DNA of 64,000 nucleotides from Verrucomicrobiota bacterium. GTDB lineage: Bacteria > Verrucomicrobiota > Verrucomicrobiia > Limisphaerales > JACRJZ01. A program made the position numbers and the translations under genes. Shown here piece by piece: positions 8,029 to 17,067 of the stretch (the stretch's first letter is position 1; each line of letters opens with the position of its first letter). Where the stretch lies: contig JACRJZ010000137.1 of NCBI GenBank assembly GCA_016219875.1, forward strand, positions 37,127 through 101,126. Reading direction: 5' to 3'. The notes below the pieces were generated by a model, which did not search any database, was not told where the DNA came from, and saw nothing but the letters and a program-made list of their open reading frames with translations.

Positions 8029-10098
8029 CTACTGCAGGCTCACCAGCACCAGCACCAGTCCGCGCCCGCTTGGCAGCGGCGTCATCGCCTTGCCCAGAAT
8101 CGCGCCTTGGGCTTGTGCTGGGTTCACAGCCTTCATCGCATGGCCCGGCGTCTCCGAGGTGGTGAGCAGATCGCCCGGCTGGACCGGATGCTTCGTGGCG
8201 TCCACCAGGGCAAACACACGTCCGCTCAAGGCCACGTTGCGTCCGCCCTCCAACTTCTCCGTCTGGAGCATGCTGATGCCCGGTTGCACGCCGCCGGCGC
8301 CGCTCACGATGCCGGCGACCTTGTGATCGTAGGCGGCGGTACTGAGCTTGAGCCGGCCGGGATGCTGTTCGTCGATGACCACGACGGCGCCGGCAGGGAT
8401 GTTGTCACCCGACACGGCGAACGGCTCTGCCAGGTCTGCGCCGCCACGGATGGTGAGGGTGCCACAACTCATGTCGCCACTGGCATAGAGCGAGGCTGTG
8501 CCGGTAGTGAAGAACGCGCCGCCGGGAGCATACACCTCGAATCGACGGTCGCCGGTGGTGCTCCGTTCCAAGGATGTTTCGCCATTCCAGATAAAGGAGT
8601 TGTTGTGCGCCGCCGTGGCGAAGGAACCAGCCGCCAGGCTGTTGTTTCCCTGCGAGACATTGTGGGTGCCACCCAGGACGATGGAGTAGTTGCCAGAAGC
8701 CTGGCCAGAGTATCCACCCGCTATCGTGGCCCATGAGCCGTCAGCCACGTTATCTTGGCCTCCCACGACCGCGCTAGCACCGCTACCAGTGTGATTGTTC
8801 CGACCGCCGCTCACGGTGGCGTAGTCGCCCGCCGCGGTGTTCTGGTAGCCGCCGCCTACGGTTCCGTATTCCATCCCGAGGGGGATGGTGTTGTTTCGCC
8901 CGCCGCCAATCGTGCCGTAGCTGCTGCGCAGGTAGTTGTTGATTCCTCCGCCGATCGTGGAGTAGCCGGCAGAATTGGTGTTGTATCGTCCGCCCGCAAC
9001 GGTGGCGTGATCGCTATTGACCACGTTGTCTTCACCGATGTTGAGGCGATCTCCCAGGATGGTTCCGAACACGGCCACGTTGCCGTCCACTTCCAGTTTC
9101 TCGGCGACTGGCCGGCGACCCACTCCCACGCGGCCGAAACCTTCGTCGATGTAAAGCGTCTGACCACCGGCGGGAAAACTCACCGCGTTGCTGCCGTAGT
9201 GCCAGCCCTGGAGATTCCTGATCCCATTGATCGGCTCGTAGCCGTAGAGCCAAAGCTCACGACCCCCGTTGCGATGGGAGAGGACCATTTGCGCATTGGC
9301 GGTGCCCAGCGCGCCTTGTTTCTTGAAGACCAGGTTGTCACTGCTGCCGGCTCCCCCTTGGGAAATGATCGTGGTGCGCACGTCCAATTTGGCTTCAGGC
9401 GAGAGCGTGCCGATGCCCACGTCGCCGGACATCACGGTTTGATTCCCGCTGAAGGCATTGCCCCCGGGCCGCAGGGCCACGTTGGTGCCCAAGAGCGATG
9501 TCGGGAGCGTGCCCGTCATGGTAGAGGCTGGCACGTTGGACAAGCCGGCGGCATCACCGAGAAACGCCCCGCGGAACCGGTTCGAGACGTTGCTGAAATA
9601 GACTTCGCTGCTGTAGATGCCGTCCAGCGCCGAACTGGTCAACGGCGTCGTGAGGGCGGCGGCGTACGGAGCAGGACTCAGGTGCTGACGCGGCGCCAGG
9701 GTGACGAACGCCGCTGGATGCTGGCCTTGGCTGGCTGTCTCGCGCACGGCGATCTCCAACCACTCGCCGGGGCCTTCCCAGCGAAAATCGAAGGGCGGAA
9801 CGGCGATCCGCACCCGTTTGAAGGAGTTCTCACCGAAGTCCAGCGCGCGAGTGAAGCAGCCTTCCGTCACCGTCACAGCCGCGTTGGTCAACTTGGGACC
9901 AATGGGGTAATTGGCGCTGTCGAGGAGGGTGAAGACGAAGTCAAAGGTGCCATCGAGCGGCCCGTTGGTGTCATTCAGCCGGCCTTGGTAAGTGAAGGCG
10001 GTGGCGAGCTGGGCTGAGGAAGACAAAGCGGCGAGCAGCAGGGCTGCGCCACAGGCGAGCGTTCGTTTCATGGTTTTCTTGGTTTTGGTGGTCGTCAT
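8029..10098 (-). CDS. Secreted protein with YadA-head-like GGG repeats
   Basis: Large exported surface protein of unknown role. From ATG 10098 it has 689 residues; a start at 10071 (MKRTLACGAALLLAAL) would also give a clean signal peptide, and neither has a clear ribosome-binding site. After an N-terminal beta domain (TAFTYQGRLNDTNGPLDGTF) comes a VGIGTLSPEAKLDV segment like phage tail-fibre or endosialidase-type stalks. About residues 375-500 carry short repeats of the YSTIGGGINN / YGTVGGGYQN / YATVSGGRNN type, resembling left-handed rolls of trimeric adhesin heads. The C-terminal domain (GGADLAEPFAVSGDNIPAGAVV) recurs in verrucomicrobial and planctomycete exoproteins. No membrane anchor is seen. 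Adhesion is a guess. Confidence 0.7.
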   Translation of the reverse strand: MTTTKTKKTMKRTLACGAALLLAALSSSAQLATAFTYQGRLNDTNGPLDGTFDFVFTLLDSANYPIGPKLTNAAVTVTEGCFTRALDFGENSFKRVRIAVPPFDFRWEGPGEWLEIAVRETASQGQHPAAFVTLAPRQHLSPAPYAAALTTPLTSSALDGIYSSEVYFSNVSNRFRGAFLGDAAGLSNVPASTMTGTLPTSLLGTNVALRPGGNAFSGNQTVMSGDVGIGTLSPEAKLDVRTTIISQGGAGSSDNLVFKKQGALGTANAQMVLSHRNGGRELWLYGYEPINGIRNLQGWHYGSNAVSFPAGGQTLYIDEGFGRVGVGRRPVAEKLEVDGNVAVFGTILGDRLNIGEDNVVNSDHATVAGGRYNTNSAGYSTIGGGINNYLRSSYGTIGGGRNNTIPLGMEYGTVGGGYQNTAAGDYATVSGGRNNHTGSGASAVVGGQDNVADGSWATIAGGYSGQASGNYSIVLGGTHNVSQGNNSLAAGSFATAAHNNSFIWNGETSLERSTTGDRRFEVYAPGGAFFTTGTASLYASGDMSCGTLTIRGGADLAEPFAVSGDNIPAGAVVVIDEQHPGRLKLSTAAYDHKVAGIVSGAGGVQPGISMLQTEKLEGGRNVALSGRVFALVDATKHPVQPGDLLTTSETPGHAMKAVNPAQAQGAILGKAMTPLPSGRGLVLVLVSLQ

Positions 10099-10223
10099 GC
10101 TCGCGAGTCTGACGTGGCGAAGGTGATCCGCGATGGGCAAGTGACGCCCAGTGGCGAAAGGCAGAAGGCGAAGCAAGAAACGTGAGGTTCAAGTTCCAAG
10201 CGCGGCAGGCGCTTTCAACCTCC

Positions 10224-10426
10224 GTAGCAGCCGACGCGGCGCAACTTGACACTTCCACCCATCGCGCCCCAGCAGACCCCGTCCGGCGCGCGGCTGAGAC
10301 AGCCGCGCGCCGGTTGGCGGGAGTGTCAAGAGGCGCCCCAGCCGGCGTGAGGAGGCCCACTCTGATTGCGGAATGCAGAGTGCAGAGTGCAGAGTGAAGT
10401 CAGAGTCTCCTCACGTCGGCTGCGAC
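10224..10426. repeat. Degenerate copy of palindromic repeat family A
   Basis: The arms GTAGCAGCCGACG (10224 on) and CTCCTCACGTCGGCTGC (to about 10423) lie about 180 bp apart, with an altered, longer centre. The centre holds a GC-rich hairpin (GGCGCGCGGCTGAGACAG with its complement) and a short run of TGCAGAG repeats. It fills most of the gap between the response regulator and the adhesin-like gene. Nothing else was seen in that gap. Confidence 0.6.
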
Positions 10427-10462
10427 GGGGTGGAACGAGGCGCGCGGAATCCTGACTTCCGG

Positions 10463-11110
10463 TCAATCCTCGTTCGCGCTGTTGGGGTACAGCGCCGGAT
10501 CAAGCTGGCCGCGTTGCACCAGATCGTGCAGGTCTCGCCGGATGGTCTTGCGGTCCACGTGAAACGCGCCGGCCAGGTCGGAGATGTTGGGCTTCTCGTC
10601 CGTGCCGCGCAGGCGCTTGAGCAACTCGTGTTGACGGGCCAACCGTTCCGTGAAGAGCCGTTCGCGGTCGCTGTCTTCGATCAATTCGGCGCGTTCCAGC
10701 GAGCGCAGCGCGCGCACCGTTTCGCCAAAGCCGCATTCGTTGAGCGCCGTTTGGACGGTCTGCTCCAGTTGCTCGATATCGACCGGCTTGTCGATGACGT
10801 AGTGCGCCGCGTCGGGTCCTTGCAGCGCCCTGAGTCCGTCTCGGATCTCCAGTGTGCCGGAGATGACGATGATCGGGACGTGGGCCGCGACCTCCTTGAG
10901 CCGCGGCAGGAAGGTCAGTCCGAGTTCGCCCTGGGCCAGCACGTGGTCGAGCAGGATCAGGTCCGGCACGCGCTCCGCCAGCGCCCGCAAGGCCGCCGTG
11001 CCGGTGCTGACACAGGTGAGCCGATACGCCCCGAGCACCTGCGCGTAAAGCCGCAGTTGCTGCGGATCGTCTTCCACAATCAGAATCGAACCTGCGAAGC
11101 TCTCGCTCAT
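10463..11110 (-). CDS. Response regulator with C-terminal DeoR-like HTH
   Basis: Cytoplasmic two-component regulator of 215 residues. The receiver domain spans about 5-125, with the acidic pair E13/D14-D15 (VEDD), phosphoacceptor D55 in LILLDHVLAQ, S84 and K108 (IDKP). A helical linker leads to a winged helix at about 168-205 (ISDLAGAFHVDRKTIRRDL), which resembles DeoR/HTH_11 DNA-binding domains. It lies directly downstream of the WD40 histidine kinase on the same strand, 207 bp away across a family A repeat, so the kinase is its likely partner. Target genes are unknown. Confidence 0.88.
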   Translation of the reverse strand: MSESFAGSILIVEDDPQQLRLYAQVLGAYRLTCVSTGTAALRALAERVPDLILLDHVLAQGELGLTFLPRLKEVAAHVPIIVISGTLEIRDGLRALQGPDAAHYVIDKPVDIEQLEQTVQTALNECGFGETVRALRSLERAELIEDSDRERLFTERLARQHELLKRLRGTDEKPNISDLAGAFHVDRKTIRRDLHDLVQRGQLDPALYPNSANED

Positions 11111-11219
11111 AGCCGTTGAGTCTCAGGACAGCCTACCGCGCCGCTCGCCCAACACACTGGGCGAGTGAAGCCCATCCAGGTGGAAAGCTCGAAATCCGAG
11201 ACGCAAATTGAAGAAGCCG

Positions 11220-11284
11220 GTAGCAGCCGACGTGAGGAGGCTCCGATGTCTTTGGAGTTTGAGCCTCGTTACCTCGGTTGCTAC
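11220..11284. repeat. Palindromic repeat family A, short copy
   Basis: The left arm GTAGCAGCCGACGTGAGGAG begins at 11220. A partly diverged right arm GAGCCTCGTTACCTCGG ends near 11284. It is followed by a GGATTTCGATTTTCGGATTT run (11287-11315) that also occurs near 33237. It sits between kinase and response regulator. Confidence 0.75.
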
Positions 11285-11317
11285 GAGGTTTGGATTTCGA
11301 TTTTCGGATTTCGGATT

Positions 11318-14300
11318 TCATTTCACATCCTCCGCTGGCAACCACACGCGAAACGTGGTGCCCGCGCCCGCCGCTGTTTCCACCGCCAGTCCCCAGCCGT
11401 CCTGTTGCGCAATCGTGTACACGGTCGTCAAGCCCAGCCCGCCGCCGCGCTCGGATCCGGCCTGCTTGGTTGTGAAGAACGGGTCAAAAACGCGCGGCAG
11501 CACGTCCGGCGGAATACCCGGCCCCGAGTCGCGCACGGCCACTTCCACATAACGCGGCGCGGCTTTGGCCCGAAGCACCGCTTCTGCCGTGGTCGTGCGC
11601 GAGCGCACTTGGATCAGGAGCTTCCCTGTCCCTTGCATGGCTTCGGCGGCATTGACGATCAGGTTCAGCAGGACCTGTTCGAGGCGTGTCCGGTCTCCGC
11701 GCACGAGTGGGGTGTCTTTGTCCAGTTCCAACGTCAGCACGATCCCGCCGAGGAACTGCTTGCTCAACATCGCCAGCGTTTCGCTCACAGCGGCGTTGAC
11801 GGAATAGGCCGCGCCAGAATCCGCCGGCTGCCGACTGTAGCCCAGGATGGAACGGACAATTTCCTTGCCCTGCGCCACGGCTTGTTCGATCGCGTCGAGA
11901 TTCTCCCTGGTCGCACCCGAGGGCTTGACTTGGCGGGCCACCAGTTGGCCGGACATGCGAATGACCGAAAGCAGATTATTGAAGTCATGCGCGACGCCGG
12001 CGGCTAGTGTGCCCAATGCTTTCATCTTCTCGCTGTGCAGAAGTTGCGCCTGCGCGGTGTCGAGTTCCTTCCGGCGTTGCGCGGCCATCTGTTCCACGGC
12101 GGCGTACGACTCCACCAGTTTGCGGTGGTGTCGAATGCTGTAGAGCGCGAAGACCAGCGCCAGCAGCGCACCGATGGTGGAGAGCCAAACGGCACTGCGG
12201 CGAGGGAGGAAAGACGGCGCCGTCGGGAGGGTGACTTGGTTCGTGGCGGTCAGACCCGCTGGTAGCGCATCCTTTTCCCAATCCAGCTTCATCGCCCGCA
12301 ACCGCGTGCGCAGGTCGCGCAAATTCCAGACCTGCACCGCACCGTTGTCGGTGGCCGCCGCCAGCACCGAGCTGTCGCCGCTGAAGGTCAGCGCCGTGAT
12401 CCGTTCGGGCGTGGGCGCGTCGAGGCTGGCCAGGACCGCGCTGCCGTCCGGCGTGAGCAAGCGCACTTGGCGCAGGGTGTGTGTGACCGCCAGCAACTGG
12501 CCATCCGGACTGAACGCCAACAACCCGGAGATTGCGCTCGCCGAATCGCGCGCCCGCTTGCGGGACAACTGCCAGGTCCGCGTTTCGTAGAACAGGAATT
12601 CGCTCGATGTTCCCACCGTCAGCCAGCGCCCGTCCGGGCTGAACAGACTGACTCCGCCTTCATCGGGCAACGCTTTGATCTGCTCCTGCGTTTCCAAGTC
12701 CCACACCCGCGTGCCCCGGCCTTTCCAACGGCTGGTGGACGCGAGTCGTCCGTCAGCGGTGGAGGGCGCCGAGTTGGCCAAACCTCCCGGCAACGTGCAG
12801 ACCGAGTGCGGCGCAGTCAGGTCCACAAAGACGTGGTTCGAGGATCCTTCCGCGCAGAAGCGCCTGCGGTCGCCGCCACTGACTACACCGTGCGCGAAGG
12901 CGCCTTTGGGCGCGCCAGGGATCGGTTCCGGTTTGCCAAAACGAAGCGTGCCTTCTTCAGAATCGTAGCTGACGTGAGGAGGCTCTGATTTCGCGGTAGT
13001 TTGAACCTCCTCACGTCGGCTGCCACGAGGTTCTGAAAGCGCGCCGGGCGAGTCTTGGTTGGTGCCAGCGTGGAGCGGCACGCGAAACATGCCCGTCTCG
13101 CTGCTGAGGTACAGGGCTTGATCATCCGTCGTGAAAGCGACGCCCCACGAGCGCGCCCACTTCATCGAGTCAAGCTCCCGCCCGCTCCGGCATTCCCAGA
13201 GATGCACGCTCTCGCGCGTGGTTCCAGCCAGCCAGCGCCCGTCTTGACTGAGGGCCACGGCCAGCACTTCCACCGGGCCGCCCAGCGGCAGCGGCATCGT
13301 CGTGAAGATGTTGTCCAAGTCGATGCGCCAATCGCCCATGCCCATGCCTTCGCGGAAGAAACCCAGCCGCCGACCGTTGGCGTCGAATTCCAGCGCGAAG
13401 CCGGCTTGCGTTTCCAGCAAGGGCCGGCCCGAACCCGCGTCCCAGAAACGAGTCCGTCCATCCCATGAGGCTGAGGCAAACAGTCGCCCAGTGGGATGAA
13501 ACCCCACGAAAATCATGCGCGCCGTGTGGGCGTCCAGCACCTTGAGCCGGCCCGTGCGCACGTCCAGCAGCGTGATGCGGCTGCTGGCGGCGGCACCCAC
13601 CAACACGTGCCCAAACGGGTGCCAATCGAGCCGTCCCACTCCCTCGGGCAGGTCGAAGGAAGCCAATTTCTGCCCGGAACGATGCACGAAGAGGTCGATT
13701 CGTCGCCCGGCGCCAACGGCCAGGCGGGAGCCTTCAGGCGCGAACGCGGCAGTCCACGGGCGGCCTTCCGTTTTCAACGCTGCTGCCACCCGGTTCGATT
13801 CGAGGTCGATGACTCGCACGATTTCATCCTCGCACGCCACCGCCATCCGCTGGCTCGCCGGGTCAAACGCGAGGCTGTCCGCACCCCACTCCCGCTGCGG
13901 ATAAAGCGCCTCGAAAACCCGGCGCCGCTCCGGCAGATTCCACACTTCCACGGTGCCTGCGTTCCAGCGTGCGGCCACGAACCGCCCGTCCGGGCTGAAG
14001 TGGACAGAAACCACCGCCTGTCGGTCGCGCGCAAACTCCAGCACGACCGATCCGTCCGAAGCAGCGAAGACTTGCACCTTTCCCGCGAGATCACCCAACG
14101 CGTAGTAGTTCAGGCGCGGCGACACGGCGTAGGCATTGACCGTCGGCGACGCCGGCCGCCACCACGAGCCAGGCTGGATGTCCATCAGCGCCAGCGTGGC
14201 GATGGCTTCATCGCGCAATTCCGGCGACGGCCGAATGCTGACGGCTTGCGCGATGGACTCGAGGCTTTCTTGCCGCCGCCCCACCTTACCGCTGAGCCGC

Positions 14301-14608
14301 AACGCGCGCGCGCGGGCCAGTTGCGCGTTCCACAACTCTTCCGTCCGTTGCGCATGGGCGTGGCGCGCTGCGACGGTCTGTTCTTCAGCCCGGAAGGCGT
14401 AGCATATCGCCGCCACCGCCAACCCCACCGTGATGACGAGCGCCACGACCGTGGCGGTGTTCGACCGCACCAAGCCACGACGGATCTCCTCATGGCGACG
14501 CACCAGTTCCGCGTCGCTCAATCCAGCGCCGGGGCCTTGCGACTCCGCCGCGCCGCCTGAGTCATTCGACCGGGCCGCTGCGGCATCCATGCGCGCGGAG
14601 TCTGGCAT
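11318..14608 (-). CDS. Membrane sensor histidine kinase with WD40 sensor region
   Basis: Predicted 1096-residue kinase that autophosphorylates and signals to the adjacent response regulator. Order: cytoplasmic N-terminus, TM1 about 52-72, WD40-like blades about 110-780 (repeated FSPDGR...VWNL patterns), TM2 about 806-828, coiled coil, HisKA with H874 in AAGVAHDFNNLL, then the ATPase with N-box NLIVNAAEAM, G1 DSGPGIPP and G2 GGGLGLTTVY. With two TM helices flanking it, the propeller should be periplasmic. The start at 14608 follows the stop of the oxidoreductase by 4 bp. Residues about 526-548 are encoded by a family A repeat lying in frame (12965-13026). The ligand is unknown. Confidence 0.88.
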   Translation of the reverse strand: MPDSARMDAAAARSNDSGGAAESQGPGAGLSDAELVRRHEEIRRGLVRSNTATVVALVITVGLAVAAICYAFRAEEQTVAARHAHAQRTEELWNAQLARARALRLSGKVGRRQESLESIAQAVSIRPSPELRDEAIATLALMDIQPGSWWRPASPTVNAYAVSPRLNYYALGDLAGKVQVFAASDGSVVLEFARDRQAVVSVHFSPDGRFVAARWNAGTVEVWNLPERRRVFEALYPQREWGADSLAFDPASQRMAVACEDEIVRVIDLESNRVAAALKTEGRPWTAAFAPEGSRLAVGAGRRIDLFVHRSGQKLASFDLPEGVGRLDWHPFGHVLVGAAASSRITLLDVRTGRLKVLDAHTARMIFVGFHPTGRLFASASWDGRTRFWDAGSGRPLLETQAGFALEFDANGRRLGFFREGMGMGDWRIDLDNIFTTMPLPLGGPVEVLAVALSQDGRWLAGTTRESVHLWECRSGRELDSMKWARSWGVAFTTDDQALYLSSETGMFRVPLHAGTNQDSPGALSEPRGSRREEVQTTAKSEPPHVSYDSEEGTLRFGKPEPIPGAPKGAFAHGVVSGGDRRRFCAEGSSNHVFVDLTAPHSVCTLPGGLANSAPSTADGRLASTSRWKGRGTRVWDLETQEQIKALPDEGGVSLFSPDGRWLTVGTSSEFLFYETRTWQLSRKRARDSASAISGLLAFSPDGQLLAVTHTLRQVRLLTPDGSAVLASLDAPTPERITALTFSGDSSVLAAATDNGAVQVWNLRDLRTRLRAMKLDWEKDALPAGLTATNQVTLPTAPSFLPRRSAVWLSTIGALLALVFALYSIRHHRKLVESYAAVEQMAAQRRKELDTAQAQLLHSEKMKALGTLAAGVAHDFNNLLSVIRMSGQLVARQVKPSGATRENLDAIEQAVAQGKEIVRSILGYSRQPADSGAAYSVNAAVSETLAMLSKQFLGGIVLTLELDKDTPLVRGDRTRLEQVLLNLIVNAAEAMQGTGKLLIQVRSRTTTAEAVLRAKAAPRYVEVAVRDSGPGIPPDVLPRVFDPFFTTKQAGSERGGGLGLTTVYTIAQQDGWGLAVETAAGAGTTFRVWLPAEDVK
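12965..13026. repeat. Family A repeat inside the kinase gene
   Basis: GTAGCTGACGTGAGGAGGCT and, about 20 bp later, CCTCCTCACGTCGGCTGC form the same palindrome as the intergenic copies, but inside the WD40 kinase reading frame. Translated on the minus strand it gives residues such as RGSRREE and SEPPHVS between two WD40 segments, without breaking the frame. Confidence 0.85.
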
Positions 14609-14612
14609 GATC

Positions 14613-15935
14613 TCAGCCCCGCGATTGAAGGTAAGGCAGCTTCCACGGCCCGCGGTAGGCGACGCCCACCAAGCGATCCGCCTCGGCATCGTTCACCACC
14701 CGTTCGGCTTGGTGGTCCCACACGAGCTTCCGGCCCGTGCGCAACGCGAGGTTCCCCAGGTGCGCCACGGTGGAAACGTGGTGGCCGACTTCCAGGTTCT
14801 CCACCGGTTGCTGCCGCGACTTCACGCAGTCCAGGAAGTTCCGCACGTGGGCCGGACGCGGATCGGCGCCGCCGGGGAACTTCTTCGCCTCAACGCTGTC
14901 CTGGCGCGGCTCGCGGAGCACCTCCCAGCCGCTGTCGTTGATGACGAGCGTGCCTTCCGTGCCCGTGAACGACATGCCCCAAGGGCGATTGTAGAGGCCG
15001 AGGCCCACGCCCACCTTGTGCTCCCAGACCAGCGTGTAGGCGGGGAATTCATAGACGGTGATCTGCGTGTCCGGCGTTTCGGTGTTGTCCTGCAACACGT
15101 ATTTGCCGCCACTGGAAAGCACGGCCCGCGGCGGCTCCGGTCCCATCGCCCAGAGCAGCACTTGAATCAGATGCACGCCCCAATCGGTCATCAAGCCGCC
15201 CGCATAATCCCAGAACCAGCGGAATTTGAAGTGAAACCGGTTCGGGTTGAAGGGCCGCTTCGGTGCCGGGCCAAGCCACATTTCATAATCGACTCCGGCG
15301 GGCGGCGCGCTGTCGGGCGGACTGCCGGCCGGCTGAATCCAGTCGAGGTAAGCCCAGGCGCGCACCAAGCCGACTTTCCCCAGCTTGCCCGACCGCACGA
15401 ACTCCACGGCCTGCGCGTAGGTCGGACAGCTTCGTCGCTGCGCGCCCATTTGGGCGATGCGCTGGTGGCGGCGCGCGGCTTCGATCATGGCGCGGCCCTC
15501 TGCGATGCTGACGGCGAGAGGTTTCTCCACATACACGTCTTTGCCGGCCTGACAGCCGAGCACGGTGGGCAAGGCGTGCCAATGGTCCGGCGTAGCCACG
15601 AGGAGAACATCGACGTCTTTGCGTTCCAGCACGCGCCGGAAATCCTTCGCCGTGTCCGGCGCATGACCGCGCTTGTCCTGGACGAGCTTCACCGCGCCGG
15701 CCAACTGCGCGTCGTCCACGTCGCAGACGACCGGGCAGTCCACGTCGGCGTTCAGAAGGAAGGTGGCGAGGTCGCCTTTGCCCATGCCGCCCGCGCCGAT
15801 GAGGCCCACGCGGATTTTCTCGCTGGCTGGGGCCGCGCGCCCGGAGGGTGAAATCACCACCGCGCCAAGAAGCGAGGCGCCGGCAGTGGCGGTCGAGGTT
15901 TGCTGGAGGAAATGTCGTCGTGTGATCGTGTTCAT
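14613..15935 (-). CDS. Gfo/Idh/MocA oxidoreductase, Tat-exported
   Basis: NAD(P)-dependent dehydrogenase family protein, probably periplasmic and acting on a sugar or inositol derivative. From ATG 15935 it has 440 residues. A Tat leader has R6-R7 (MNTITRRHFLQQ) and a hydrophobic stretch to about 30. The Rossmann motif is GLIGAGGMGKGD at about 45-56, and KDVYVEKPLAVSIAEGRAM carries the family lysine. The frame is open another 79 codons upstream, but that part reads like non-coding sequence. It starts 91 bp after the radical SAM stop and ends 4 bp before the kinase ATG, so it may be translationally coupled to the kinase. Confidence 0.88.
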   Translation of the reverse strand: MNTITRRHFLQQTSTATAGASLLGAVVISPSGRAAPASEKIRVGLIGAGGMGKGDLATFLLNADVDCPVVCDVDDAQLAGAVKLVQDKRGHAPDTAKDFRRVLERKDVDVLLVATPDHWHALPTVLGCQAGKDVYVEKPLAVSIAEGRAMIEAARRHQRIAQMGAQRRSCPTYAQAVEFVRSGKLGKVGLVRAWAYLDWIQPAGSPPDSAPPAGVDYEMWLGPAPKRPFNPNRFHFKFRWFWDYAGGLMTDWGVHLIQVLLWAMGPEPPRAVLSSGGKYVLQDNTETPDTQITVYEFPAYTLVWEHKVGVGLGLYNRPWGMSFTGTEGTLVINDSGWEVLREPRQDSVEAKKFPGGADPRPAHVRNFLDCVKSRQQPVENLEVGHHVSTVAHLGNLALRTGRKLVWDHQAERVVNDAEADRLVGVAYRGPWKLPYLQSRG

Positions 15936-16026
15936 GGCTTTGTCAGGGCGGACGATGCCAAAGCCGTCCGCGGAGGTCGATGGAAAAGGCGAGAGCGATC
16001 GCGGGCACGATTCGGCACCGAAGTCC

Positions 16027-17061
16027 TCAACCGACTTTGGAGCACTCCGCGCAGGCGACCGGCGGAGGAGAATCTTGCGCGAGGTTGAGTTGCCGGAGAC
16101 GTGTGACGCGCGCGGTGGAGCAATGCCGGCACGTCGCCAGCCGCGCGATGTCCCAGAGATCGACGAAGACACGTCCGCGCCGCTGCCCTATCCCGTAGTC
16201 CAGCGAGGACTCGACCGTCCTCAGACTCGGCGGACTGAATTCTCCTTGCTGCGCCAGCGCGTCCAACGCTCCGTTGCCGCCGCGCGTCGGAATCAAGGCC
16301 ACGACGGTCGCGCCGCAGTCGAAGGCGAAGTCGATGGAACGGCAGGCCCAGTGCAACGCTGCGGCTTCGTCGAGAAACGGCGGACGCACCAGGACGAAGA
16401 CCCGCAAGGCCATCTCGTTCTTTTGCAGAAACTCCGCCGCGCGCCGGAACTGATCGAGCGTCAGGCGTTTGTTCAACCGCTCCAACACTTCGGGGCAAGC
16501 CGTCTCCAGCCCGAGCGCGACTTCCAATCCGCAATCTGCAATCTGCAATCTGCAACCATCGTGGGCCTCCTCACGTCGGCGGCTCCGCGAGGAGATCGCT
16601 CCTTCCGAAAGCAGATCACGGAATCGCCGCACGTCGTCTCCGATGAGCGCGGGATGGCTCTCCACGATCACGCGCTCGGAACCGCGCACCCGCTCAGCAA
16701 TGGCTGGATGGTCCTCCACCGGGATGGCCTGCCGATCGAAGAAGCTGCCGCTGTTGTAGAGTTTGATCTGGCGCGCGGGTGGGAGGCGCTTCAGCGCGTA
16801 GTCGATCTGGGCCGGGATGGCGCCTGGCGGCACCGGTTCCGTGAGCGTGTGCTTCCAGAGATCGCACATCAGGCAACGCCACGGACACTCGCGGTTGGTC
16901 AGCAGGACCGTGTTGACGGAAACCACTTCGCCCGACGCCGCCCGCTCCTCTTCGGCGAAGAAGCCGTAGGGCTGGGCGGGATCGACCACCGACCGCGTGC
17001 CGCGCCGGGTCAGTATCCACCGATCCCGCTCCGCCGCGTTTGCTGGATAGGGATCGGGCAC
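16027..17061 (-). CDS. Radical SAM protein coupled to asparagine-synthetase-like gene
   Basis: Iron-sulfur protein expected to cleave S-adenosylmethionine; substrate unknown. The 344 residues include the cluster motif C59-x3-C63-x2-C66 (NRECPWRCLMCDLW) with an aromatic residue nearby, and extra cysteine pairs at the C-terminus (TCRHCS and ACAECS) that could bind zinc or a second cluster. It starts at GTG 17061, 6 bp after the stop of the asparagine-synthetase-like gene, so the two are co-translated. Residues about 155-178 (SRSRRREEAHDG...QIADCG) match a translated half of the family A repeat (16525-16585), inserted without a frameshift between two conserved segments. Whether the enzyme tolerates this is unknown. 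Confidence 0.82.
   Translation of the reverse strand: MPDPYPANAAERDRWILTRRGTRSVVDPAQPYGFFAEEERAASGEVVSVNTVLLTNRECPWRCLMCDLWKHTLTEPVPPGAIPAQIDYALKRLPPARQIKLYNSGSFFDRQAIPVEDHPAIAERVRGSERVIVESHPALIGDDVRRFRDLLSEGAISSRSRRREEAHDGCRLQIADCGLEVALGLETACPEVLERLNKRLTLDQFRRAAEFLQKNEMALRVFVLVRPPFLDEAAALHWACRSIDFAFDCGATVVALIPTRGGNGALDALAQQGEFSPPSLRTVESSLDYGIGQRRGRVFVDLWDIARLATCRHCSTARVTRLRQLNLAQDSPPPVACAECSKVG
16525..16585. repeat. Half copy of family A repeat inside the radical SAM gene
   Basis: The CAATCTGCAATCTGCAATC loop type seen in the copies at 24054 and 61579 is followed by GCCTCCTCACGTCGGC, the right arm. The left arm is absent. It lies within the radical SAM coding sequence and keeps the frame. 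Confidence 0.8.
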
Positions 17062-17067
17062 GACCGG

